A DNA stretch of 64,000 bases from Klebsormidium nitens (lineage: Eukaryota; Streptophyta; Klebsormidiophyceae; Klebsormidiales; Klebsormidiaceae). Within the stretch, counting starts at the first letter, position 1. Every line of letters begins with the position of its first letter. A program made the position numbers and the translations under genes. The stretch covers positions 186,978-250,977 of the forward strand of contig DF236977.1 in NCBI GenBank assembly GCA_000708835.1, read 5' to 3'. Positions 33,708-44,916 of this stretch are shown here, piece after piece. A model generated the notes under the pieces. It searched no databases. It was not told the origin of the DNA and was given only the letters and a program-made list of their open reading frames with translations.

Positions 33708-36700
33708 CTACTCTGGATAACGAGAGCCCCTGATCAGCTCTGCCACAATCTCACAAGCGCGTTTCATTCTGCCAAATCCTGGTGAAATGGCCGATACGGC
33801 CTTGGTTACGACTTTCTCCAGGTCATTGCGCTTGGTGTCGGGATCAGCATATTGAACGGTTGACTTGAAGGGCAGGCTTCCAAAGGGGTACGTGGTGCAG
33901 TCGGTTTGGGACAGGGACAAGGCTAGCGTCAGCATGACAGCCTGGTGGTCCGTGAAGCGCAGCTGCAGTATGCCGGGGCCTGCAAATACGAGGTCGAGGC
34001 ACTCAGGGCCGTGTTTCCTCAGAGCAACTCTTCCAAAAGGATGAGCAGACGACTTTCAACAGGGCTGGGGAAGCTAAAGTGGCAAGAACGTCGCAAGTCC
34101 GTATTTCAAGCATTCTCTTGTACACTTATCCACAGAAAGCTCTGGTCGCTATAGACAAAGGCGAGTGAGCAAGTTTGGAGAGGCCTCTTTGATGACGACA
34201 AGATAAATCGAGTCATGTCTGGAAAAGATCGAAAGGTGTGACTGACCTTCTGTTTCCGAGTAGGCTGCAGACGACAGCTCCTCAAAGTCGGAGCAGCAGT
34301 CGTTCAGCTCTTCCAGGAGGTCAAAGACGCGGCCGATCCTCAAGCTCGCCTTCTGCAAAGCACGTGTCGAACCAATACGTGAGCTCAACCCCGTAATGTT
34401 AGAATACGAAACGATTCTTGTCGCCTTACTACAGACCTCGAAGGGCCACCGATGTCACCATTGGTGACGCATGTGCTGGAAGCGCTGCTCTCCCCAGCGT
34501 GACCAGTCGAGTCCAAGCTCCATAAATCGACGGAGAGCGGGAAGAACATCCTCTTATCTGGTAATTGAATTTCCTTGGCAGAAGTTACTGTCAACAGGTC
34601 GTTTCCGAGCATCGACATTCAGGTAGGGGAAGATCTCACCTGCACTAAGCTACCAATCGTGCGGCCTTCCGAGTTCTTCACTCGTTCTCCGACCGGGGTC
34701 AGCATTGCAGCAGCAAAGCCAGAGGCACAGCCGATCCGGCCAAACCTCTGCGCAAAGGAATTCGGTGAGTGGTGAGCAAGAGGGTAAGAAAACTGCGATT
34801 GAGAGCATGCTATACGATTCGTCCGTATAAAGCATTGGGCCGCTTCTCAAGCTGCGAAGCCGAATGCTTAAAATCCATGCATGCCTTCCTGGTTCCTCTC
34901 AGCAACCTTGGAGAGAGCTATACCGAGCCCTTCGTTCCAGAAACAGATCAACTAGCTTCTGCGCTCTTGAGACTACGCAAGCTTTCATATTGAAGAGAAG
35001 AAACCAATTACATAGCGGCTTTTGGTCGACCGAAAGGCACCACGAACGTTCCCGCATCCGCTACCTCACCCCATCGATCGCCGGCCTATCGAGCTGAAGC
35101 CGGCTCTCCTCCGGGAACTCGTTCTTGCCCGTTCTGTAAAAGGCCTGGCTGAACAGCCCGTCGTGGTACCGCAGCTCCAGCACAGCCTCCTTCTCGCTGG
35201 CCTCCGCCACACCCGCTGCTTCGGCGACCGCGCCACTCTCTTGGCCCTGCACGGCGTCGCCTGGCGACGGCCCCCTTCTCTTGGCAGCTCCACTTGAGGC
35301 GGCCTTGTCAGAGAGGTCGACGGCTCCGGCCGCCGTTTCGAGGTTGGGGCAATCCACGGCGAAAGCGGACTCCTCAGGCGAGCTTGCGGCGGCCTGCCAT
35401 CCCTGTCTGGATAATACCCACCCCTGCAGGAAGAAACACGATAACCGGTCCGTTCTGAACTGGAACCAGGCAACCACTTAAGTGCGAAAGGGACTGCTCC
35501 CTATAGCCTCTCCGGACGATAAGATCATATAAGACTTTCTGCCTACTTGTTGAAACATGAGATTAGCCTTCACACACCTTTGGTACGAGGAAGTGGAACG
35601 CAAGGATGCAGCTCTAGCTTGGCTCTCTTTCCGAACCAGAAGCAAGATGCTCAGACCAGAACGACTTCCTGTCCAGCCCCCGACACAACTCCCTCGTTTC
35701 GCGCGACAACTTAACGCCCAATCAAAACGTGTCCCTAGGAGTGGCGCACCTGTGTGGCGACCACAATGTCCAGCTCCTGGGCGAGGTCTTCCTTCCTGGA
35801 GTCGCCCTTCTGCCGCAGCTTCTCCAGCTGGCTCTCGTCCACGGCGATGCGCCCGCCCCCCCGGCCGTCGTCGCCTGCCGCCCCGCTGCTGATGAGAGCG
35901 GCACGCGCTTCCGCGCACGAGGCGTCCAGCAGCCGCAGGCGCTCCAGCAGCCGCTGATGCTCCGCCTCCGCGGACTGCAGCGCACGCATAGTTTGGTAGG
36001 AGTTAGTAAAGTGAGGGATAAGGAGACCGGTTCTGCGGTGCAGTAGACGATTGAAGTTGGTAATGTCACCACGGGATTAAGAAGGACTAAGAGGGAATAA
36101 GAGGGACCAAGAAGCGCGGTATAGGGGGGCACTCTCCGAGCAGGTCAAATTCTTGCTCCACGTTGTCTGAAGATGCAAGTTGTGTCGAGTAAAGCTCTCG
36201 GCGGTCTTGAAAAAAGGGAATCTGAGGGACTTCCAGCGCGTTCGTTAAGGAGCGAACGCTTACAACCTCAAAACAGCGCTCTGCTATCACTTGGACACCT
36301 TCCGCAAGCGGACTGAAAATATCCTCAAAGCCGATGGGAAGAGGGCACACTCTCCTGAATGTAAAACCAGCTGGCCACTTTTGTTGCAAAATTTGGAGAA
36401 CCACCCCCATGAGGCGAGAATCCTTGCACTTTGAACCAGTTCCGTCTGCATCGCATGCTCCCGTAAATGCAGGCTCAGGATCCAAGAATCTTCTGTGCAC
36501 TTTTACCTCTCTCTGCGCCGCCATGCTCTCCCGGTAGCGCTCCGCCTCCCTAGCTTGCTGCTCGCGCTCCTCCATCTCGGCTTGCTGCCGCCGCACCTCC
36601 TCTGCCAGCCGCACCTTGATGCCACGTGTCTCCTCCTCTCGCTCGCGCGCGGCCTGCAGCTCATCCTCCGCCCGCTGGATGTTCGCCTCAATCTCCGCCT

Positions 36701-39700
36701 GGAAGTTGCGGACGTCCTGGCGCAGCGCGTGCAGCTGCTGCCGCTTCTGCTGCACCGCGGCCAGGTCCTCCTGCGCGAAAGACGGATGGAGAGAAGGTGA
36801 GCCGGAAGGAATCTCGCAAGGCGCCAAAAATTACTGCAGATATAATCTATAGCAACATCTAGCATGAGAACACGAGGAGACTCGTAAGAAAGAAATCAAA
36901 GGGTCATGAAGTTTACAGCCGGTCTGGCAAGATCGAGTATCTCTGGAAAAAAATGGCGTACGAGGTCGCATGAAAAGGTGTTACTGATCAGCTGCCCAAT
37001 CAGGAAAAGGGGCTGGAAGTAGCAAACAGCTAAGGCGCCACCCGCATTTCACGGTACCGACTCGAGGCTCTTGAATGACAGGGCAGCGTTTCCTTGCGGC
37101 TTCTGCACTCGAACTGAAAGCAATCGACGAGAGTCAAGGGAGGGCCGTTGGGGCGGCGCGCACCATCAAGTTGCGCTCGTTTTCCTGCAGCCGCTCGCTG
37201 GTGTTCTCCTCCAGGCGGAGGCGCCACTCCAGCCACTGCCGCCGCGCCTCCAGGCGGCACCGCTGCTTCAGGTCCTTCAGCTTCTTCAGCAGGGCCGCGC
37301 GCTCGGGGCCCGCCGCAGTCTGAATCACCAAGTTTCGACAGTCATGTTTCCCATCATACAGAGAGAACCCGGACCCTCCTTTACGCCACGTTCGCTCCGC
37401 ACCCTCCTTGGCGTGGTTTAAGAGAGGTCAGAACGGACAGTGCGCACGTAACGATGGAGAACCGATAAAAAAGCAACGCACTACTTACTCGAAGTATTGG
37501 CAAAGCCAACCCTCATGACGAACTTCCAACCTCGACACTTAGCAGCACCTAGTTACGGCGAACGCGGACAGTGACGCATGAGCGCAAGTATCTTGTTCGG
37601 TGCCCACCCCCGGCTCACCTGTACCGCGTGGAAGATGGCGGGGCACATGTCCTGCAGCTTCGCTTCGAAGTGGGCCACGGACGCCTTCTTGGCAGCGATC
37701 GACTCGCGCAGCTCGCCACACCCAAAGTCTAGGATGGTCGTCTGCACGAAGCATGAAGAGTTTTCAGAAACGGCCTAGAATTTGCACCCTCGACATGATG
37801 TTCAGGCTGACCTTCATACGCAAAATTGCGAGAGCTTGCACACACATAAAAGCTCACTCGCAGCCAATGGGCTTGCGCAGAGTCCGGACGCAAGGTGCAG
37901 CGCTGAATGGCTGTAAGTGTAACAATACGCAAAGTTTGCCAAATACAGAAGCGGTATGCCTTACCTGCGGCTGGTTGAAGCACACGACCTTCAAGCAGTC
38001 TGCCAGGCCCTCGGGGGGCGCCAGGTCGGCCGTAGGGGTCTGCTGACCGAACATGGAAGCGCGGTTCCGGTTGTCGAAGAAGCGGATCTGCACCAGAAAA
38101 GCCCGCGTTAGAACCGCTTTGGCCTCGCTTTCGTACAAAGAAATCAATCACAATGGTCACACAAACGGAGGATGTTTGAAAGGGCTTGAAAAACGAGCTT
38201 CGAGAAAGAGGAATTCATCAACGAGGGAGCCGGAGTAGCACTGCTTTTGTCCTTAGGAATTCTGCACCCGTACCCCTCTTTCGAACATCTATTTCAGGTA
38301 CTCAACGTCGTCCTTTGGTCGCTTGGCAACCAAAAAGAGAAACACATCTAACACAAAGTCTAATGAATTGAACCACTTACTGAACCATTGAGCTGGCCCC
38401 CGGTCTCGGGGTTGAAGTGTTGATAAAACTTCAAGAATAAAGACCGCTACGCTGCTCACCTCGACCTTGTATAGAAACTCTGCAAAGGAGATCCTCCCGG
38501 CAATCTTCCCGGTCCCTTCCTCCTCCCCGTCCAGTTCCGCCGTCGTGTCCTCGTTCCGAGCCGGGCGAACGGAGTGCGGAGCAGCCACAGGCGCGGCCTT
38601 GTCCGGAGCCGGCGTCCTAAACTTGCGGACGGAGCTCAGGCCAAGGATGGGGGTGAACTTCTCCTTGCCTCGGGGCGTGAAGGCCCTTTGGGCAGCGGGG
38701 GTGAACGGTTTTACTGGGCCCGCAGGGGGGAGGCCTTGCCTGACAGGGCCTTGAGTTGGGGGCAGGACGCCCAGGCTCTCACGGCGGAGGTGCATGAGGC
38801 CCTGTAGCCGGGCAGGGGGCAGAGGCAAAGTGGTCTCTGTGACGTCCTCTTCGATGTCGACAGGGCCTTCCACTGCTAATTCAGGCACCGGGGGAAGCTC
38901 AGCCTGCTCCTTGACAGGAGGCTCCGCAGGGTCGGTGGGAAGAATCCCCGCTGGGGGCTCGGCTGTAGCAGTGGGAATAGGCTCCGCCGGCTTCTCGACC
39001 GGGGGCTCAGGTGCGCTGGCCACAATCTCCAGAGATTGCTCGGTGACAGAAGCCGGTACATTCTCGACAGACGGCTGTCGTTCTGTGGACTCGGCCTGCT
39101 GCTCGGGGTTCTGTTCAGCTGCCAGGGGGGGTTGCGCAGCGGCGGCGAGCGCCGTTTGCATTTTGAGGGTGGACCGGCGGAGCTGGAGGCGGCTGGAGAT
39201 CGGGAGGGCGTTGGGGCTGGGGGTCTTGGCGGGAGTGGCTCTCTGCAGAGGCGAACAGGGAGGATTGATTTGAGACTGACTCTGCTTAGCATCCTGGACG
39301 ACAAAGGAGGACCGAGTGGTTTGAGCGGCTCTCGAAAAGAATGTTGAAGTCAGATGAAAGAGCGTTTCTGCAAAGTAGAAGACCGATTTAAAGCCTCCTT
39401 TTAGCGGGTACTATGCTAACTCAGATTTACGGTTGGGTCCTTTTGCTTCGCTGCTCAGAGTCAAACAAGAAGTGACAGGGTGAGTTACGGAGATAGGAAG
39501 ACATTCAGAAAGCAATTTTTAGTATGCCAGGAATGTGAAGGGGTTGATCGAAGCAGCTGAGAATGAGACGAAGCACAGTTTTGAAGCTTCGAGGCACGAC
39601 TTCCAGTGACTCACATTGTTCTGCAGGCGCAGCATCTTGTACTCCAGTTCGCTCAGCTCTTTCTCCGTCTCGAACGCGCCCTGACTCCCAATAACCCCAC

Positions 39701-42700
39701 TGTGCTGCGTCGGTATCTCGTCCTGCGAAACCACGTGGTACTCCTCTCCCTGTGTCTGGTTCTCCACCGTCTCGTCCATTCCCGTCACCGTTTCCTTTGC
39801 AGTTTCCCCGTGATCTTGAGTCACCTCCTGGGCCGCAGTCTGATCCCCTCTCCCAAACACTGTTCCCTGGGACTCCTCCCTCTCGGCTCCGCTCATCTGC
39901 TCAGTGACAGGTGTCAGCACCTGCAGCCTGCGCTGCCTCTTGACCGCCGGCTTGGGACTGGATTCTGTCTGCAGGCTCGCTTCAGACTGCTCGCCAGCCG
40001 GCGCTTGCTGGAGGTCGGATCCCGCCTCTTCTCGCGGCCGTTTCTTGCTCGGGGCAACCTCCTGGACGGGTTTCGGCGAGGGTGCGGGGATCGACTGGGC
40101 AGGCAGTGCCGCCGGTAGAGCTAGGACGAGCGAAGGCTCCACGGCTTGGACTACGGGGTTAGGGTGGACTGTCTCGATGGCGGCAGGGGGGCGAACTTCC
40201 GTTGCCTGCGGGTACAAGGACCTTTGGTCAGTTAGTGGATTGCATCCAGCCGGACCAAATCATGTGTGGTGATCGGTCCGAAATCGTTAGGTAATTGAGG
40301 CTGGCGCTCAGTTGACCACTCTATCCTTGTACCGCAAGACAACGAAGTGGAATGGTAGTACAAGGTGGCACTATCACAGGATGGCTCTGACTAAGTTCTT
40401 TCGGAAACGGACTGCGACCGGATCTGACCCCAGAGCAAGGGAGGACTCTCTTGATAACTTTAAACAAAACTCGACTTTGTGCAAGCATACGATGTTGACG
40501 GTTGTCCTAAAGCTCCAGGTGTTCATCCTTATCACGAATAGTTACAGCCGGCAGCAGAGCTCTTACATACCTTTGCATCATCGCCTGGCAGGTTGGCAGC
40601 CTCCACTTTGTTTCCGATCGCAGCGCTGCTTTCTTGCACTGATGGATTTGTTTCGTCTTGCTCCGCCTCCGGCTTGTCTTTGACCCACCACCGGTCGACA
40701 GCGCCCCCCTCCTGCGCTTCCGCACTCAGCATGGCCGCCCAGCCGCCTACGCTGGCCCTGCCCCGCACACTGCCCCGACGGTGGGCTGGCCTGAAGCTGC
40801 CTGCAAATGGAAAAAGGAGTAGGCCTGGCTTCAACAGATGTCAGAGTGGCACGTTTTGACAAGATCTGTGTGCACGTCTCCTGGGAAAATTCTAAAGCCT
40901 TGCCTTCTTTAGGGGCACAAGTGCAGCTAGCAGGATTCACATGGGCAACCAAAGGAGCTAACTTAGACTGAGCTGTAAACAGATTACGAGATTGTTGTCT
41001 CTTTTGGTGTGACGAGGCGTCTTGTCTCTTTTGGTGTGACGAGGCGTCGTAATGAGAATTGCAGGCAGCCACTGCAATGATTCCGCACCGTTATTGACGA
41101 GAGTGTCCTTTGCTTCATTCCCAAGAGAATGTGAGGTTGGCTTGCGAAAAAGCATTAGGTCGCTCAATCACTCACGCTTTCAGAAGATCATAGACGAAAT
41201 CTACCTTTTGTCTCTGATTCTTAAATGAAGTACCTGAACCTTTCTTCACGGTTACTTGAGACGACACCCGTTGACCTCTCACCTGTGCCCAGGGGCTGCA
41301 GAGATGCCCGCCCATGGCTGGGCCTGGACCCCGCGTTGAACCTCGGCCGCACGCCAAACACCTCCTCCTGCTCATCGCCAGTGAATAGCAACGGAAGGGA
41401 TGCATTTACGATACCAGCAGCAGGGGCCGGTGCTGCCTTTGGCTCCTCCCTGGTCTCCGCCTTCTCTTCCTCCGTTTTCAAGGATTCGCCATTTGGCGCA
41501 CTCTCAGCTTGCGGCTCTGCCCCGTCAGCGTCAACCAGGTCCGCAAGCCGCGGGACCAGATCGGTCACGTTCTCAATCACGTCGTCCCCCCCTGCCGCAA
41601 TCTCCATCCCAACTCGCTTCATGAGCGCCCCGAAATTCAGCAGCTGCGTTGTCTCCCCCTCCTCCGGCGAGCCAATCTCGTTCTCAGCAGTCTCGAAGTT
41701 GAACAGGTCTCCGGTCGAACCGTCTTCTCCCCCCTGCTGTGCCACTTCCGCCTTGGCTGCCCAATCGAGCGTGCTCTCTTTGCTCCCTGCGTCCTGATCC
41801 GCCTCCAGCAAGGCTTGCAAGTTGGGGATGGCGCCAGTGATGCTGCCCCGCCGCTCTCCAGAGGCCCAGATATTGACCCCCTCTGTTGCTTCGACATCCC
41901 CTCCCAGGTCCGCCGCAAGGAGGTCTTGCAGGTGCGGGATGGCGCCAGTGATGCTGCCCCTCCGATTGTCCACCGGGCTCTCGTCACGAAACACAGGCAG
42001 CTCCGCTCCTGCTTCGCCTCCCTCTTCCTCTGACAGCAGATCTCCAAACCTGCGCCTCGCCGGTTTAACCTCCACCCCCCTCCCGCCGTCTTCTGCCAGG
42101 ACGGCTCCCATGAGCTCTTCCGCGGCCGGTGCGGGCTCCCCTGTCTGCTGAGATGGCAGACCATTGGCTATCGGAGTCAGTGACATGTCTGAATGGACGG
42201 GGCTGACATCAGCAGGTTGTACCCCCTCTTCGTTTCCCCACTCCTCTCTTCGTGCTGGGATGACAGGCCCCGTTGAGAAGGTGAAGTCCTGCTGCTCCGC
42301 CAGGATCTTGGCCAGCTTGGGGACCATCGCCGTGATGGAGCCTGTCATGTCTGTGAAGTTGGCCACGTCCTCGACCGGCTCCTTCTCCAGGGGGGACCTC
42401 TCCGCAGCATCAAAACCCCCAAAGGAAGGGCGTGCACCCCCTCCCAGGCTGCTCCGCCTCCGGTAGCTGATGGCGCTGCCAAATGCTTCGTTCTGGGGAG
42501 GAAGCAGCTCAAAGTCGGCAGTCGGGGTGTGCGTGAGCTCCATGCCATCATCGCTGCAAAGACAGGGTGGCACTGCAGTCAATTCGGAGTCCGGAATGTG
42601 GCTGCCCCGTCATCCAGCTGATTACTTGTGTGGTGTATTGTTGCACTGTATTGCCTGAAACTATGGAAGTACCTTGCGGTAGTTTTCTGCAAAACGACGT

Positions 42701-44030
42701 TTTTCGGACGTGCTGGCTGGCTTGATTGCTATCAGGATATCTGAGTGCTTCAAAGCAGTTGCCCGCAAGTTCCTCAAAACCATCATGTTGGGAGTGAGAA
42801 AGTAGCTGTCTAGAAGACGAGTGCTGAGGCTACAGATGATTTCGACCTGGAACCAGGAAGTTTCCATTTGAAGGTTGTCTTTTTATATCCCATGCTGCTT
42901 GACAAGAATGCACAAACCATCTCCCATTCCAGCGGGGCAGTGTGCCGCACAGCATCTCTTGAGCAGCAAGCAAACATTGCATACTGAGATGAGCTTGTTG
43001 CAGATATCACCTGCTGAGAGGTGAGACGTAGTTGCGTGGAGAAAAGAACTCAGGGCTGGACTCGTTGCCCCCAGGCGTCCCAACGGGCGTGCCATGGTAC
43101 CCGCCTGCTGCCTGGGGCTGCTGCATTACTGGTGTGGATTGCTGACCGTCCATTTCTTCCGTCCTTGCGTTCAAAGCGAGTGGCTCTGTGTCAACTCCTA
43201 TCGAAGCTTCTCTTCCCTGGCTCCAAGAGATTGGGCCGGTGTTTCCAGCTGGCAGCATCTCGAATTGCAAATTGCTGTCATAAATCTCAGCTGGCCTACC
43301 AGGATTGAGCTCCAGTGCAGCAGGTTGGGGCTGCTCTGTGGAAGCTGGCTTTGCCTCAACATCTAGGGCTGTTTGTGCTGGCGCAGCATTGGTGAAAGAC
43401 CCTGCCTTCTGCGTCTTAGCGTCTGGGGGTGTTTCGTACTCTATGTCTTTGACGAAGATTCTGACCGCTGGCTGCTCAGCAAAGCTGACCCTTCTGTTTA
43501 GGCTGCGCTTGGACCTCTTCTTGTTGAAGACAGGGCTCGCCTCTATGCTCTGCCCGTTCACCATTTCAGTCCGTGCAGGGGAGCGGACATCAAAGACATG
43601 CAAATCTCCTAGAGCACGCCTCTGCTCGCCCTTCTTCAGGATCTGTAAGGACGAGCGCAAAACAGTCAAGAAGATTTCATTACTGCAAATATCAGTGACA
43701 AGATTGCATAGTTTGAGAATACCAATCCCTACATTTTTGCACAGTGGAACAAGCTTCTGATGCACTTTGCAAACACTCACTGTCAAGTGCAGAAAGCTGG
43801 CCATGGAATATGTACACACGGTGACACGCAAGATGTGTGGTCGAAAAGCTCTCCCGGTGGCTTACCGATAGGGGTGACTTTGGGTCTGCATTCTCCTTTT
43901 CTATTCCCCCTTTGGATAAGCGTCTTCGACTTCGTGCAGGCGACTTACCAGCAGGGGATGGCATACCCATGCTCTCCATAGGATCCTCTGCGACTTTGAA
44001 GGAAGCCATGCTTCCACCTATGCTGTACAT
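33708..44030 (-). CDS. KNL1: Kinetochore scaffold KNL1 / Spc105 / Spc7
   Basis: About 1,830 aa over sixteen exons: 44030-43866, 43642-43011, 42553-41283, 40800-40571, 40205-39615, 39242-38460, 38087-37965, 37741-37619, 37319-37164, 36770-36507, 35974-35750, 35423-35070, 34747-34640, one unresolved around 34545-34457, 34352-34247 and 33979-33708. Phases agree throughout except for the unresolved exon. KNL1 is the outer-kinetochore protein that recruits PP1 and the Bub spindle-checkpoint proteins. The N-terminus has both PP1-docking motifs: SILK, completed across the first junction (S55-K58), and RVSF at 43481-43492 (~residue 106). A canonical MELT is at 42532-42543 (~residue 270). Exon 3 has repeated GSITGAIP-x-LQ-x-LL units. 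Exon 6 has FTP repeats and leads into ISFAEFLYKVEIRFFDNRNRASM, the conserved Spc7 entry. Exons 7-11 are coiled coil. The last exons are the RWD domain that binds the Mis12 complex (GRVFDLLEELNDCCSDF, ILQLRFTDHQAVMLTLALSL). Confidence 0.9.
40995..41048. repeat. 27-bp tandem duplication in a KNL1 intron
   Basis: Two exact adjacent copies of a 27-bp unit beginning TTGTCTCTTTTGGTGTGACG lie in the intron between exons 3 and 4 of KNL1. This is a simple recent tandem duplication with no evident function. Confidence 0.9.
41640..42370 (-). repeat. Degenerate SIT-x-x-[IV]P repeat array in KNL1 exon 3
   Basis: The clearest units read FTDMTGSITAMVPKLAKILA (about 42370-42310), RRGSITGAIPHLQDLLAADL (~41970-41910) and RRGSITGAIPNLQALLEADQ (~41850-41790). 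A weaker, shorter unit, VTDLVPRLADLVDAD, follows at ~41570-41525. Two units share nearly identical DNA around GGCGCCAGTGATGCTGCCCC. The units sit in the disordered region where other KNL1 proteins carry MELT repeats. Confidence 0.75.
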
Positions 44031-44916
44031 TAGTACTTACGTTTCAACGAAGAGGGCCTCTTCCTTGGAGTCCCTGATCTTTTACCCTCCACTCGTAAAA
44101 CCGTCGTTTTCGCCAACCTTATCCAACCCAAGCAATCTTCGTAATCAATCATAGCATCTCTGCAAGCGCAACCATAGAAGTCAGGTCTCCGGCAGACTCC
44201 GCTGCCAACGCTACTAGAAGTGGCAGCGCAAGTCTTTTGCCCATGTGGACCTGAAACAGCAGGCCATGGTGAAAGTCGGGGGTGCTTCAATCGGACAATT
44301 TCAAAAGTTCGCAATTCGTCGAGTACCGTAAGTTTGGACGTCTCGGAGTCCTTGTGCGACTCAATCGAACGGTACTCCTTGCGTGTGCCGTTGACCTCCT
44401 TGAACCGGATCGTTGGACCGCTCCTGAGACGAAGACCATGACAACCGTCCGATATCTTTACAAATTGCACGGCCTGGAATCTTACGCGCGCACGCGCGCC
44501 TGGCCGTTCGTCTTGCGTGGCCCGGCCGCCGGTCGGCCCTTTCTTGCGCGCGCAGAGTGAATTCTGCTTTCTGGTAGCCTGAGCCTGAGGTACCCATCTC
44601 CACGCAATGTAATTTGCAGGACATATCAGGCTCTTATCTTCTGTACCTTCAAGATTCAACCACTGCCCAGTCCTTGATATGTACTGTAGTTGCACTGTGC
44701 ATTTGACCTCAACTTCTGGAACACGAACCTAGAGAGCACAAGAGCAGCTAAGAAATGCAGGCGATAAGCAGCTCGGACAAGGACCCACAGCTAGGCTAAC
44801 GCTACGTCAGGGCGACCGTCCCAGTCCAAGCTCAGCTACGACAATCAGGTACCTTATGAATCGAGTGGTCTTCTGAGCCATTGGTGCCGCACTCAAGCGA
44901 GCGGGTTCCAAGCTCA
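44031..44916. promoter_or_regulatory. Divergent promoter region between KNL1 and DZIP1
   Basis: 886 bp separate the start codons of two genes transcribed in opposite directions. A minus-strand frame (44695-44030) is open for 221 codons from a non-ATG start and has a GTAAGT donor near 44044. It may be an upstream 5' UTR exon or alternative first exon of KNL1, but it has no recognisable content. An alternating CG/CA tract occurs near 44485-44500. No core promoter element is assigned. Confidence 0.45.

Noticed and set aside
44036-44695. 221-codon minus frame upstream of KNL1 as part of the protein
   Set aside because: No ATG start in a good context and no similarity. The KNL1 start at 44030 already precedes the SILK and RVSF motifs. 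It may be 5' UTR.
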